In this document: positions 33,184-42,535 of the stretch, piece after piece
How positions within the stretch are numbered: the stretch's first letter is position 1
Layout of the letters: the number at the start of each line of letters is the position of its first letter
From: Desulfobacteraceae bacterium UBA2245
Lineage (GTDB): Bacteria; Desulfobacterota; Desulfobacteria; Desulfobacterales; UBA2245
DNA: 64,000 nt
NCBI GenBank assembly: GCA_002347265.1
Contig: DDYB01000023.1
Location: 87,131-151,130 of the forward strand
Reading direction: 5' to 3'
Notes under the pieces: generated by a model
Told to the model about the DNA's origin: nothing
What the model saw: the letters and a program-made list of their open reading frames with translations, nothing else
Database searches by the model: none
Program-made: the position numbers and the translations under genes

Positions 33184-34059
33184 TTATTTTTTCAAGGTGT
33201 TATAAAGATCAAAAGCCTTTTCAGGACTTTCATTGTCATGGACCACCGCTCTGACCGCCTGGATCATCGCGACGGGCGAAGCGCTCTGGAAGATGTTCCT
33301 GCCCATGTCCACACCGGCGGCGCCTGCCTGTATCGCCTGGCTGGCCATTTTCAGCGCGTCCAGTTCGGGCATCTTTTGCCCTCCGGCGATTACAATCGGT
33401 ACCGGACATGCGGCCGTGACTGTTTCAAAATCTTCGGGAACATAATAGGTTTTGATATACTGGGCGCCCAGTTCGGCGCAGATGCGGGTAGCCAGCCGTA
33501 AATATTTGGCATCTCGCACCATGTTCTTGCCGACGGCGGTTACCGCCAGAGTCGGTATGCCGCAGCGCATGCCCATGTCCACCATTTTTGTCATGTTGAT
33601 GATGGTTTCCTTTTCACATTCGCCGCCGATAAAAACCTGCACCGCCATGGCCGAGGCATTGAGACGCACGGCGTCCTCGATATCCAATGCCAGAGCCTCG
33701 TTGGAAAGTTCTTTAAGAATGCTCGTCCCGCCGGAGACTCTGAGAACAATGGACTTTTGCGTATCCGGAGGAATGATGCTCCTCAGGATGCCGCGGGTCA
33801 GCATCAGTGTGTCGGCATAGGGTTCCAGGGGCAGAATATTCAGGTCGATTCTTTCCAGTCCGGTGGTCGGACCCTGAAAATAACCGTGGTCAATGGCCAG
33901 CATGACTGTTTTGCCGCTGACCGGGTTAAATATCCTGCCCAGCCTGTTTTTCATTCCCCAGTCCAGGGAGTCCGACCCTTTTAGAAAAAACCTTTTCGAT
34001 GTCTGCGGCACATCCGTATAATACTGTTTGGCTTCGTTGATTCCGTCAATGTCCGGCAT
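33184..34059 (-). CDS. lsrF: LsrF-type aldolase/thiolase
   Basis: 291 residues from the ATG at 34059 with AAAGGAG upstream. Very close to E. coli LsrF throughout: LDWGMKNRLGRIFNP, GKTVMLAIDHGYFQGPTTGLERID, LTRGILRSIIPP, AVTAVGKNMVRD, and QYIKTYYV with the Schiff-base lysine at K203. CPVPIVIAGG and GVDMGRNIFQS follow. E. coli LsrF cleaves phospho-AI-2-derived 3-hydroxy-5-phosphonooxypentane-2,4-dione. No lsrK, lsrR, lsrG or transporter genes are nearby. In their place are a zinc dehydrogenase and a VOC protein, so the physiological substrate may differ. The neighbouring intergenic repeat suggests the unit sits at the edge of an acquired block. Confidence 0.85.
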   Translation of the reverse strand: MPDIDGINEAKQYYTDVPQTSKRFFLKGSDSLDWGMKNRLGRIFNPVSGKTVMLAIDHGYFQGPTTGLERIDLNILPLEPYADTLMLTRGILRSIIPPDTQKSIVLRVSGGTSILKELSNEALALDIEDAVRLNASAMAVQVFIGGECEKETIINMTKMVDMGMRCGIPTLAVTAVGKNMVRDAKYLRLATRICAELGAQYIKTYYVPEDFETVTAACPVPIVIAGGQKMPELDALKMASQAIQAGAAGVDMGRNIFQSASPVAMIQAVRAVVHDNESPEKAFDLYNTLKK

Positions 34060-34278
34060 ATTCAATCTCCTTTATTTATAGATTCTGGCGGCTGAAAACA
34101 CAGGCGGTCCGGGTTCTTCGAACAGGAAACCGGGATTGATAAGGAGGAAACCGCTGCCCGTCCCTGCTGTAGCGAATCAAATAAACCATAGCCGGAGCCT
34201 TTCTGTCAAAGTTTAAGTGCCGCCGCCTGCAAAAAGAACGGCTCATCGCAGGCGGCTGTGTTTCGAAAGAAATTATCT

Positions 34279-34392
34279 CTTGACGGCGAAACAGGATGGG
34301 TTGTAGGAAATGCTTTGCACCATTCAAAGCACCACAAGATTTATCAAACCGTTCCATGGCAGCACTGTTCCTGATTCTGAAAACGTAAAGGG
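34279..34392 (+). repeat. Intergenic direct repeat, copy B (about 114 bp)
   Basis: Same-orientation partner of 24186-24298. The shared core starts at GCACCACAAG (34329). Non-coding. Confidence 0.8.
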
Positions 34393-34750
34393 CAAGTCTT
34401 CCGTGTTTATGGTGCGTATTTGGCGATCCGGACAGGACTGATTTTTATAAACCGTGCTGGCAAAGAGAATACAGGACGACACGAACTTGCCTGCGTTGAT
34501 TGGCCGATGCGGCAATTCATAACTTACCTAAATCATTGTTTATAATGAGCTATAACGCGGTTGTGTTATACAGAGCGCCGTATATCACAAGAGCTGCGGT
34601 AAGAGCTCAATCTATTGAAATTAAAAACATATTTATATATTTAAAAGAAATTAGATATTTTATATCTTCTTGTTTTTGTTTGGAAATCAAATTAAAAAAC
34701 CGGGCGTGATATACGGCCGACCACTTAATATACTGTTGTTCAGGAAGAAC
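34393..34750 (+). other. AT-rich region before the HhH-like gene
   Basis: Markedly AT-rich from about 34600 to 34700, unlike the chromosome around it. No gene seen. AGGAAG at 34741-34746 serves the next gene. Confidence 0.45.
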
Positions 34751-35293
34751 ATGACCCCCCCCTTGAGATTTGAAAAGCACGAAATTATCCGCATCGCTCG
34801 TCGATATCAATACCCGATTAGCGAAACGGAACTGATGGTACTGAAGGCAACCGTGAATCAACGCGGCCACCTTACGAATGACGAGTTGGCGGCCGTCGCT
34901 TACTGGAAAGCTCCCCGGAGTTCCGGACATGCACGAAAGAACTCCGGAGATTACGTGGCGGAGATAAGCGGTTTCGCCCTCAAGACCAACTGCGAAAGGG
35001 CGAGAATCGAGAGCTTGACGATCCTGGATGGCGTCTCGTGGCCTACGGCATCGGTCATCTTGCATTTGTTCCACCACGACCCATATCCGATTCTCGATTA
35101 TCGGGCGCTCTGGTCCGTGACTCTTGAAGTCCCCGCCCAGTACAGCTTTGGCTTCTGGTGGCCGTATGTAGAGTTCTGCCGCTCCCTTGCAGCCAGTGCA
35201 GGCGTGGACATGAGGACACTGGATCGGGCACTCTGGCAGTATTCCAAGGAGAATCAATTAATTGCACAACCAAGGGCTCAAGCGGACCCGTAA
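34751..35293 (+). CDS. Helix-hairpin-helix (DNA glycosylase-like) protein
   Basis: 180 residues from the ATG at 34751 with AGGAAG. The segment GVSWPTASVILHLFHHDPYPILDYRALW resembles the HhH and catalytic-Asp region of the HhH-GPD superfamily. The rest (NDELAAVAYWKAPRSSGH, HARKNSGDYVAEISGFAL) is typical of a conserved hypothetical family often carried on genomic islands. DNA repair or DNA binding is possible; function not established. Confidence 0.7.
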   Translation: MTPPLRFEKHEIIRIARRYQYPISETELMVLKATVNQRGHLTNDELAAVAYWKAPRSSGHARKNSGDYVAEISGFALKTNCERARIESLTILDGVSWPTASVILHLFHHDPYPILDYRALWSVTLEVPAQYSFGFWWPYVEFCRSLAASAGVDMRTLDRALWQYSKENQLIAQPRAQADP

Positions 35294-35397
35294 CCACCCG
35301 GGGCACATTTTGTGGTGCAATCCGGAAGCTCATTGGCCGCCTGGTCACGGGCCGCTTAGCCCCATCGGTCCCCTGAATGAAAGGAACTAAAGGCACA

Positions 35398-35955
35398 ATG
35401 ATTGGAAAACTAAATGAAATTGTCCCCGAGAAGCGGATCATAAGAGCCATAATGGTCGTTCGTGGTGAAAATGTCATATTGGATTACGATCTTGCCGCGC
35501 TTTATGGAGTCGAAACAAGGCGCCTCAACGAACAAGTTCATAGAAATATTGATAAATTTCCTGATGATTTCATGTTCCAATTAACCAGAGAGGAGTTCGA
35601 TAACTTGAAATCGCAAATTGCGACATCAAGTTTCGGCTGGGGCGGTCGGCGAAAACTGCCTCTTGTCTTTACGGAGCATGGTGCACTACAAGCAGCAAGC
35701 GTATTAAATTCCGACCAGGCGAATAAGATGAGCGTCTTTATCGTTAGGGCATTCGTTCGACTTCGCGAGATGATTCTGACAAACGAGAAACTTTCCCATA
35801 AACTCGATGACCTGGAAAAACGCGTCAGCGATCACGATGAAATTTTGATCGACTTGATTCGAGAGATTCGAAAGCTTATTGATATACCAAAACCAAAAGG
35901 CAAAAGGCGGTCAATGGGTTTTATCCTGCCTGAAAAAGAAGACGATAAGCTGTAA
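35398..35955 (+). CDS. ORF6N-domain DNA-binding protein
   Basis: 185 residues from the ATG at 35398 (an ATG 21 bp upstream is possible). The ORF6N domain spans residues 10-95: IMVVRGENVILDYDLAALYGVETRRLNEQVHRNIDKFPDDFMFQLT, then RKLPLVFTEHGALQAASVL. A helical C-terminus has SHKLDDLEKRVSDHDEIL, a short coiled coil. ORF6N/KilA-N proteins are common in phages and islands and often have regulatory or defence roles. No phage genes accompany it here. Confidence 0.9.
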   Translation: MIGKLNEIVPEKRIIRAIMVVRGENVILDYDLAALYGVETRRLNEQVHRNIDKFPDDFMFQLTREEFDNLKSQIATSSFGWGGRRKLPLVFTEHGALQAASVLNSDQANKMSVFIVRAFVRLREMILTNEKLSHKLDDLEKRVSDHDEILIDLIREIRKLIDIPKPKGKRRSMGFILPEKEDDKL

Positions 35956-36000
35956 TTCGGAGAACAAGGGCGTTCGGCTGTGCAGAAGGAGATGCGAAAT

Positions 36001-36120
36001 ATGCAGATTCGTCATCACGGGGACGCGGACAAGCATGCCGCAGTTGCCCTCTGGCGCGAGGTTCAAGCCGATAGCGCCCCTCACAACGATACGGATTTGC
36101 ATCGTATTTCGGACCTGTAA
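36001..36120 (+). pseudogene. GNAT acetyltransferase relic (N-terminal fragment)
   Basis: A 39-codon frame from ATG 36001, nine bases after AAGGAG: MQIRHHGDADKHAAVALWRE, then VQADSAPHNDTD. This matches the first strand-helix of GNAT N-acetyltransferases (IRxxxxxDxxAVxxLWR...PHND) and then stops. The in-frame continuation after the stop (IENRLASIRR-like) suggests further decay. It is too short to fold as an enzyme. Confidence 0.6.
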
Positions 36121-36190
36121 ATTGAGAATCGGCTCGCATCAATTCGGCGCGCCCAAAACAAGATTCAACTGGAGGGTGGTAAAAAAACCG

Positions 36191-38650
36191 ATGAACATAC
36201 CGAATCCCGAACTCCGGCTGGCCGAGGAATTTGTCCGGCATACCAACTGCAATATTTTTCTTACGGGCAAGGCAGGCACCGGCAAGACCACCTTTCTGCA
36301 TGATATCCAAAAAAAGACCCACAAGCGGATGGTGGTGACGGCCCCGACCGGCGTTGCCGCTATCAATGCCGGCGGCGTCACCCTGCATTCCTTTTTTCAG
36401 TTGCCGTTCGGCCCATTTGTACCCGGCGGCGAAGCATTCATCGGCCAGCACAAAATCCGGAGGGAAAAACAGAACATCATCCGGAGCCTTGATCTTTTGG
36501 TCATCGATGAAATCAGCATGGTCCGGGCTGACCTGCTCGATGGCGTGGACAGCGTCCTGCGGCGCTACCGCCGCAACGAGCTGCCTTTCGGCGGGGTGCA
36601 ACTGCTGATGATCGGCGACCTGCAGCAACTTTCACCGGTGGCCAAGCGCGATGAATGGCGGATCCTGCAGGAATATTACGATTCCCCATATTTTTTCAGC
36701 TGCACCGCGCTCGGCCGGACCGAGCTGATTCCCATAGAACTCAAGCACATCTACCGCCAGTCGGACCGTCATTTCATCGAACTCCTTGGTCGTGTCCGTG
36801 ACAACCGGCTCGATCCCCCCACCCTTGAAAAGCTGAATTCCCGCCATATCCCGGATTTTTCCCCCGGGGACGGGGACGGATACATCACCCTGTGTACCCA
36901 CAACAGGGGCGCCGACACCATCAACGAAGCCAGGCTCAACGCTCTGCCCGGGAAAAGCCGCTGTTTTAATGCCGAACTGGGCGGCGATTTTCCGGAGCAC
37001 GCCTATCCGACCGCCGGCGCCCTGGAAATCAAGATTGGAGCGCAGGTCATGTTCGTCCGCAATGACACGTCGGCCGAGAAACGCTACTTCAACGGTAAAA
37101 TCGGCAAAATCACAGGGATGTCGAGTGATGCCATCGAGGTGCGCTGCCCGGGGGATTCGGACAAGATCACGGTGGAGAAAACCACCTGGGAAAATATCGA
37201 ATACGCCGTCGATCCGAAAACCGCCGAGATTTCGCAAAAGATCATTGGCACCTTCAGCCAGTACCCCCTGAAACTGGCCTGGGCCATCACGATCCACAAG
37301 AGCCAGGGACTCACCTTCGACCGGGCGATCATCGACGCCCAGGCCGCCTTTGCCCACGGCCAGGTGTATGTGGCCCTGAGCCGCTGCCGGAGCTTCGAGG
37401 GAATGGTGCTCAGCTCGCCGCTGAGCGCACAGGCCGTAAAAACCGACCACACCGTTCAGAGGTTCGTGAGGGATCTGGCCAGTCATACGCCCTCGCCGGA
37501 AAAAGTAACGGCCGAGAAAAACCGCTACCAGCGGCAGCTGATGCTGGCGTGTTTCAGCTTCGAGGAACTGCATCGGTTGCTCGGCCGCCTGGCGGGGCTT
37601 CTCTGCGGCAATTCCGGCGTGATTCATGTCTCGGGTGTGGGCGATATCATAGAGGTGCAAAAGCGGGCGTCGGAAGAGATCTGTACCATCGGCGAAAAAT
37701 TCAAGGCTCAGCTTCAGGGAATGTTCACCGATGAATCCCAAACAACCGATGATCCCGCCATCCTGGAGAGGCTCGCCAAGGCATCCCGCTATTTTCAGGA
37801 AAAGTTTGATACGATCCTCTCACCTTACCTTGAGAACATCGCGGTGGAGACGGACAACAAGGAAATTCGAAAGAAAATCAACGACACCCTCAAGCATCTG
37901 AGAGAGGAAACCGCGGTGAAGCTGGCTGCGGTACGATCCTGCAAGGACGGCTTTTCACCGGAAAAGTATCTCCGGTCGCTTTCGGCCGCGGTCATGGACG
38001 TGGGGAAGGCGAAGCCGAAAACCCGAACCGGCATCTATTCCGAGGGGGACGTGGGCCACCCCGAACTGTTCGAAAGCCTGCGGGAATGGCGCAAACGGAA
38101 GGCTGCCGAGGAAGGAATCGCCCATTACCAGGTCCTGCGCCAAAAACCCCTGGTGCAGATCGCGGTCTGCCTGCCCGACTCCATTTCAGCCCTGAAAAAA
38201 ATCAAGGGCATCGGCAAGCGCCTGGCCGAGAGATACGGCGAAGAGCTTGTGAATATGGTGGCGGACTATCTCCGGAAGCACGGGATTGAAGCGGTGGCCC
38301 CGCCCGAACCGTCGACTATCGCGCCCCCGGAAAGGCCGAAAGCGCGGCCAACAGGGAGCCAGGACACCAGGAAGCTCAGCCTTGAGCTGTTCGATCGGGG
38401 GCTTTCCATCCTCCAGATCGCCGCCGAGCGGGAACTGGCGGCCTCCACCGTCGAGGGGCACCTGGCATTTTTCGTCTCAAAAGGCGAACTTGAGATCGGC
38501 CGGGTGCTTCAGGATGAAAAGCGGAGGATCATAGAACAAAAAATCACAGATATGCCGGGAGCGTCATTGAAGGTGCTGAAAACCGCCCTCGGAGATGCGT
38601 ATTCCTACGGTGAAATCAAGTTGGTCCTCGCCCACCTCGAACAACAATAA
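36191..38650 (+). CDS. PIF1-like helicase with HRDC and C-terminal HTH domains
   Basis: 819 residues from the ATG at 36191 behind GGAGGGTGGT. The N-terminal superfamily 1B helicase has Walker A FLTGKAGTGKTTF, APTGVAAINAGGVTLHSFF, DEISMV and GDLQQLSPV. Later come LAWAITIHKSQGLTFD and VYVALSRCRSFEGMV, matching the PIF1/RecD2 order. Around residues 630-700 is an HRDC domain (LREWRKRKAAEEGIAHYQVLRQKPLVQIA, IKGIGKRLAERYG). The end has an HTH_40-type helix-turn-helix (LSLELFDRGLSILQIAAERELAASTVEGHLAF). The combination is typical of bacterial PIF1-HRDC proteins that act on replication-associated DNA structures. Monocistronic. Confidence 0.92.
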   Translation: MNIPNPELRLAEEFVRHTNCNIFLTGKAGTGKTTFLHDIQKKTHKRMVVTAPTGVAAINAGGVTLHSFFQLPFGPFVPGGEAFIGQHKIRREKQNIIRSLDLLVIDEISMVRADLLDGVDSVLRRYRRNELPFGGVQLLMIGDLQQLSPVAKRDEWRILQEYYDSPYFFSCTALGRTELIPIELKHIYRQSDRHFIELLGRVRDNRLDPPTLEKLNSRHIPDFSPGDGDGYITLCTHNRGADTINEARLNALPGKSRCFNAELGGDFPEHAYPTAGALEIKIGAQVMFVRNDTSAEKRYFNGKIGKITGMSSDAIEVRCPGDSDKITVEKTTWENIEYAVDPKTAEISQKIIGTFSQYPLKLAWAITIHKSQGLTFDRAIIDAQAAFAHGQVYVALSRCRSFEGMVLSSPLSAQAVKTDHTVQRFVRDLASHTPSPEKVTAEKNRYQRQLMLACFSFEELHRLLGRLAGLLCGNSGVIHVSGVGDIIEVQKRASEEICTIGEKFKAQLQGMFTDESQTTDDPAILERLAKASRYFQEKFDTILSPYLENIAVETDNKEIRKKINDTLKHLREETAVKLAAVRSCKDGFSPEKYLRSLSAAVMDVGKAKPKTRTGIYSEGDVGHPELFESLREWRKRKAAEEGIAHYQVLRQKPLVQIAVCLPDSISALKKIKGIGKRLAERYGEELVNMVADYLRKHGIEAVAPPEPSTIAPPERPKARPTGSQDTRKLSLELFDRGLSILQIAAERELAASTVEGHLAFFVSKGELEIGRVLQDEKRRIIEQKITDMPGASLKVLKTALGDAYSYGEIKLVLAHLEQQ

Positions 38651-38741
38651 TGCCTCTGATGAAGAATTGGCGCTTGTCATCGACGGCCTGAATGAAATAA
38701 TTGGCGGTTGAACTCAGGGCGGCGGATGTGCGGGCCATCCT

Positions 38742-39509
38742 CTAAAGATACGTCCGGGCGCCCAGGTAGCGTTTCTGGTAGTATTCGTTGCTCAGGCTGG
38801 TGACGCGAACGTCCTTGCCGCCTCGGGGGGCGTGGATGAAGTCGCCGTTTCCGACGTAGAGACCGACGTGGGAGACGGTTTTGCGGCCGTTGGTGTCGAA
38901 AAAGACCAGATCGCCTTTACGCAGTGCGCCCTTTCCCACCGGCTGCCCGGCGCAGAACTGGTCGCGGGAGGTGCGGGGGAGTTTGAGGCCGTTGAGGCGA
39001 TAGGTAACCATGATAAGCCCGCTGCAGTCGAAGCCGTTCCGAGCATTGTCGCCGCCCCAGACATAGGGAGCGCCGAGAAAGCGCCGGGCGGTGGCGACCA
39101 GTTCCTCGCGCAGGTCTCCTCTGCCGGTGCGCCGAATGCGCTCCGCCGCGTTGTCCTCGGGGCGGACGATGAAGAACTCGTCGATCAACTTCTGCTTTTG
39201 CAGCTCCTCCGCCTGCCTGCGGGCCGCTGCGTAGGTGTCGTGGTCTCCGAAACGCACCTTGTAGAGCCCCGATTCGTGGAGGAAGGAATAGGCGTCGATT
39301 CCCCGGCTTTCGAGGAGTGCGGCGAGCCGGGCGGCGTTGCCGGGGTTGGAGAAAGCGCCGACCTGAATGGAGTATCCGAGGCTTTTCAGAAGCGCGGCCG
39401 GCGGGATTCCCGGTACGGGCGCCGGGCGCCTGGCCCCGCACCCGAAGCAGCCGGCGAACAGAATCAGCAGCAAAAGCGCCGTCAGCGGTCTTGGGTTGCG
39501 AAACATCAT
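38742..39509 (-). CDS. SPOR - NlpC/P60 peptidoglycan hydrolase, lipoprotein
   Basis: 255 residues from the ATG at 39509. The signal/lipobox region is LLLLILFAGCFGCGA. A SPOR domain (YSIQVGAFSNPGNAARLAALLESRG through VRFGDH) at residues about 50-120 binds denuded glycan at the septum. NlpC/P60 follows at 135-255 with catalytic Cys in NGFDCSGLIM, His in VSHVGLYVGNGDFIHAP. Expected activity is D,L-endopeptidase on the stem peptide during division. The two domains in one lipoprotein link septal targeting with cleavage. Confidence 0.92.
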   Translation of the reverse strand: MMFRNPRPLTALLLLILFAGCFGCGARRPAPVPGIPPAALLKSLGYSIQVGAFSNPGNAARLAALLESRGIDAYSFLHESGLYKVRFGDHDTYAAARRQAEELQKQKLIDEFFIVRPEDNAAERIRRTGRGDLREELVATARRFLGAPYVWGGDNARNGFDCSGLIMVTYRLNGLKLPRTSRDQFCAGQPVGKGALRKGDLVFFDTNGRKTVSHVGLYVGNGDFIHAPRGGKDVRVTSLSNEYYQKRYLGARTYL

Positions 39510-39751
39510 CAAGTCTCTTGAATGAATGTCAACGATGTCCGCAGGTTAACACAGAGAGCGCGGGCTGACAAGGCTGACAGGAATTGCGGGACATTCTGAA
39601 ACCACTCCATCAGAACCGTCGTTGCCGGAATGTCAGCCCGAACCGCTCGATGATGAATCTCCGGAGCAATGGATTCCTGATTCGTGTGCCGCAGTTTGTG
39701 TTCCGGGGCTTGACTGCTTCAGCTGGCGTCATGCTCCGCTGAAAACGATGC

Positions 39752-40846
39752 TCAATCCATGTCCATGTATTTGGAACGGATGTCTGAGATGCTGTTTTTT
39801 CTCAGAATCCGCGCAATGGCAAAAAAACCCAGGCAGAGCAGAAAACCGGCTCCCAGACCGAGAAAAAACTTGTTCCAGCCGCTGTCGTGTTCCCCGGATG
39901 CAGGGGCGATTCCGGGTTTCTGCTGCTCGACGGATTCAGGCCCTGCAGCGGCATTCGAAGCCGGCGGCGCGGGGATTTCAGGCTTTGGCGTTGCGGCGGG
40001 TTCGGGTTGCGGGGGAACGAGGCGAAATCCCGTGGCCAGCAATTCAGCCGCCTTGGCGTCGCGAACCTTGCGATCCTTGCTGCCCATGACCAGGGCGATT
40101 ATCCGTACCCCGCCTTTCCTGGCGGTGGCGGCGATGGAAAATCCGGCTGCCTCATAATAACCGGTTTTGAAACCGTCACAACCGGACACTCGGGTCAGAA
40201 GCTTGTTGTGGTTGTGCATGATGAATTTATCTTCACGAAATCCCCTGGTCTGGGTGCCGGTGAATTTCAAGGCTTCCGGCCGTTTGGCCAGTTCGCGGCA
40301 GAGAATGGCAAAATCACGGGCTGTGGTGACATCCGGCTGCTGTCCCTGGGAGGGCGGAAGCCCATGAACGGAGTGAAAGCGGGTGTTTTTCATCCCCAAT
40401 TCCTGCGCCTTACGATTCATCATGTCGACAAAGGCATCCTTTGAACCCGCAATATGAATGGCCAGGGCAACCGATGCATCGTTGGCTGACTGCACCATCA
40501 TGGCGTATAAGAGCTCCTCAACCGAAAATTGTTCTTTTGGATCGAGATAAACCTGAGACCCGCCGATTTTGGACGCTTCCGGAGTCACCTGCACCATGTC
40601 GTCCAGCCGCAGCGCGCCCTGTTCGATACGGTCGAGAATCACGTAGAGATTCATCAGCTTGAGAACACTGGCGGGATAAACCATGGCATCGGCTTTTGCT
40701 TCGAAGAGAGTCTTTCCACTCTCCGCATCGATTACCAGGGCTGAAACATAAGGATCGGCGGAATTCGCTTTCAGGGGCGCGCGGGCAGCCATGGCAACGG
40801 GCGCCAGCAGCACCAGGACAAGGAGACAAAGATAAAGACGTTTCAT
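39752..40846 (-). CDS. D-alanyl-D-alanine carboxypeptidase (PBP5/6 type)
   Basis: 364 residues from the ATG at 40846. The signal peptide MKRLYLCLLVLVLLAPVAMA precedes an S11 peptidase domain with S60-V-L-K63, SxN as SANDAS, and KTG as GFKTGYYEAAG. Family SxxK usually reads STTK. A proline/alanine-rich linker leads to a C-terminal transmembrane helix (FFLGLGAGFLLCLGFFAIARI), replacing the usual amphipathic anchor. The enzyme trims pentapeptides in peptidoglycan. There is no good ribosome binding site, and the sequence just upstream (about 40857-40868) matches the end of the IS at 29 kb. Confidence 0.93.
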   Translation of the reverse strand: MKRLYLCLLVLVLLAPVAMAARAPLKANSADPYVSALVIDAESGKTLFEAKADAMVYPASVLKLMNLYVILDRIEQGALRLDDMVQVTPEASKIGGSQVYLDPKEQFSVEELLYAMMVQSANDASVALAIHIAGSKDAFVDMMNRKAQELGMKNTRFHSVHGLPPSQGQQPDVTTARDFAILCRELAKRPEALKFTGTQTRGFREDKFIMHNHNKLLTRVSGCDGFKTGYYEAAGFSIAATARKGGVRIIALVMGSKDRKVRDAKAAELLATGFRLVPPQPEPAATPKPEIPAPPASNAAAGPESVEQQKPGIAPASGEHDSGWNKFFLGLGAGFLLCLGFFAIARILRKNSISDIRSKYMDMD

Positions 40847-40861
40847 GTTTTTTTGACTCAA

Positions 40862-41334
40862 CTTTCGGAACCGGGGGTTAAAAACAAAATATTCAAAACC
40901 AATACATCAGCGCCATTCGCTGCATGGATTAAAAACGCCTCGCTTCCCGATAGGTTTTTTACGGAAAAATCAACCGCTTCAGGAAGGAAGAAATCCTTAT
41001 TACCAGTGAATTCAGGATACGGCAAGAAGCAACAGAAGGCGCGGAAATAAAATAAAGACGGATTTGATTTGATGCTTTCCGATGAAGGCCGTATGCAGCG
41101 ACCGTCGATCATGCCGTGCAGATCCGGAATGGGGGCGCCGGTCATTTATTAACCTTTCCAGATATTCCCACCGCTAAACATCCCCGCGATTTTACGAACC
41201 TTACACCTTGAATACCCCATGACGCCTGTGGTACAGTCTGTTGTGGCAAGATGCAATTAACCAATTGATTTGCATAATATTTCGCTGCAATTTTCGTTCA
41301 GTATACGGGTTGATGGAGAAAGATCTGAGGCAAA
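40862..41334 (+). other. Long intergenic region between dac and MFS genes
   Basis: About 470 bp, with 12 bases at 40857-40868 (CTCAACTTTCGG) identical to the IS4-family end at 29026. Otherwise no gene, RNA or clear repeat. The promoter of the MFS gene is expected near 41260-41310 but I could not fix it. Confidence 0.4.
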
Positions 41335-42513
41335 ATGCACGAACCCCGCAAATTATTGACCTTTGAGTCCTTGGGCCTGTGTATTGTGACCTTTGTCGCT
41401 GTCTGTAATATCAGCGTATTTTACAACCTGTTTAATTACCTGTGGACGCTCGGCATACCTGCCGATCTGCACGGTCTCCTGGTCGGTTCCTACTCGCTCA
41501 CGGCCATGGCTCTTTACCTTCTGGCGAGTCCCTTTCTGAACGCCGCCAACGCGCCGCGCGCCATGCTGCTGGGAATCATGGTGGTGGCTCTGTGCGGCGT
41601 GAGTTACCTCTTCATCCATTCCTTCTGGGGCCTGCTGGCGCTGCGCATGGTGAACGGAGCTGGAAATTTCCTCATGGGCGCAGGAGCAATGACGCTTTTT
41701 GTATCCATCATTCCGGAAGGAAAAAGCGGGCAGGCTTTTGCCGTTTACTCCGTAGCCATCCTTTTGCCTTATGGAGCGGTGCCGGCAGTGATGGATGCCC
41801 TGGATTTCCTGATTCCCACGCCCCCGCACGGGTATGCAGGCGCCACGATCACGCTGATTCCGGCGGCATGGATTGTCCTGCATATGCGCCGGCGCTTTCA
41901 GGGACAGCTTCGCATGGGGGAAAGAAAAAATCTCCCCGCCTGGCCGGACATCCGCGCCAACGTGACGCAGCTGCCGGTTGCGCTGCTGCTTCTGCTGAAC
42001 ACCATTTATATCATCACCTGGAGCAGCATGTTTTTTCTGGTCAAGGGATTTGCGGATCAACAGGGAGTCGTTAACGTGGGTTCCTTTTTCACGGTACAGA
42101 CGGGAACGATGATTGCGTTCCGCCTCTTCGCGGGGAAGCTGTTCGACATCTTCAACAAGGCCCGAATGCTGGTGGTCACGTTTGCGGTCATTGCCCTCGG
42201 GTATCTGGCCTTGGACAACCTGCCGGGCGCGTGGGCGATACCGCTGGTGGCCTTGATCTTTGGAGTGGGTATGGGAATGGGGCAACCCCTCTTCCATGGC
42301 CTGATGTTTGAAGTCTCGTCCCCCGGATTCCGCCCTTTGAACGCAAACCTGACGCTTTGTTCCATACAGGCGGCGTGCTTTCTCGGCCCGGTGCTGGGCG
42401 GCGCGCTCGTCCTCCGATGGGACTACCACGGCTATTTCCTGTTCAGCATCGGGCTGGCGCTGGCGGCCGCATCCATGGGTTTCCTCCTGACAGGGATGCG
42501 AAAAATATCTTGA
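41335..42513 (+). CDS. MFS transporter
   Basis: 392 residues with about twelve hydrophobic helices. After the first helix pair comes YLWTLGIPADLHGLLVGSYSLTAMALYL, followed by the A-motif region around NAANAPRAMLLGIMV. A second half starts near RANVTQLPVALLLLLNT, and GVGMGMGQPLFHGLMFE marks helix 10. Drug or metabolite export is typical of this branch, but substrate is unknown. Convergent with DUF1846 (22-bp gap). Confidence 0.9.
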   Translation: MHEPRKLLTFESLGLCIVTFVAVCNISVFYNLFNYLWTLGIPADLHGLLVGSYSLTAMALYLLASPFLNAANAPRAMLLGIMVVALCGVSYLFIHSFWGLLALRMVNGAGNFLMGAGAMTLFVSIIPEGKSGQAFAVYSVAILLPYGAVPAVMDALDFLIPTPPHGYAGATITLIPAAWIVLHMRRRFQGQLRMGERKNLPAWPDIRANVTQLPVALLLLLNTIYIITWSSMFFLVKGFADQQGVVNVGSFFTVQTGTMIAFRLFAGKLFDIFNKARMLVVTFAVIALGYLALDNLPGAWAIPLVALIFGVGMGMGQPLFHGLMFEVSSPGFRPLNANLTLCSIQAACFLGPVLGGALVLRWDYHGYFLFSIGLALAAASMGFLLTGMRKIS

Positions 42514-42535
42514 AGACCGGGCAGAAGCCCCGGAA

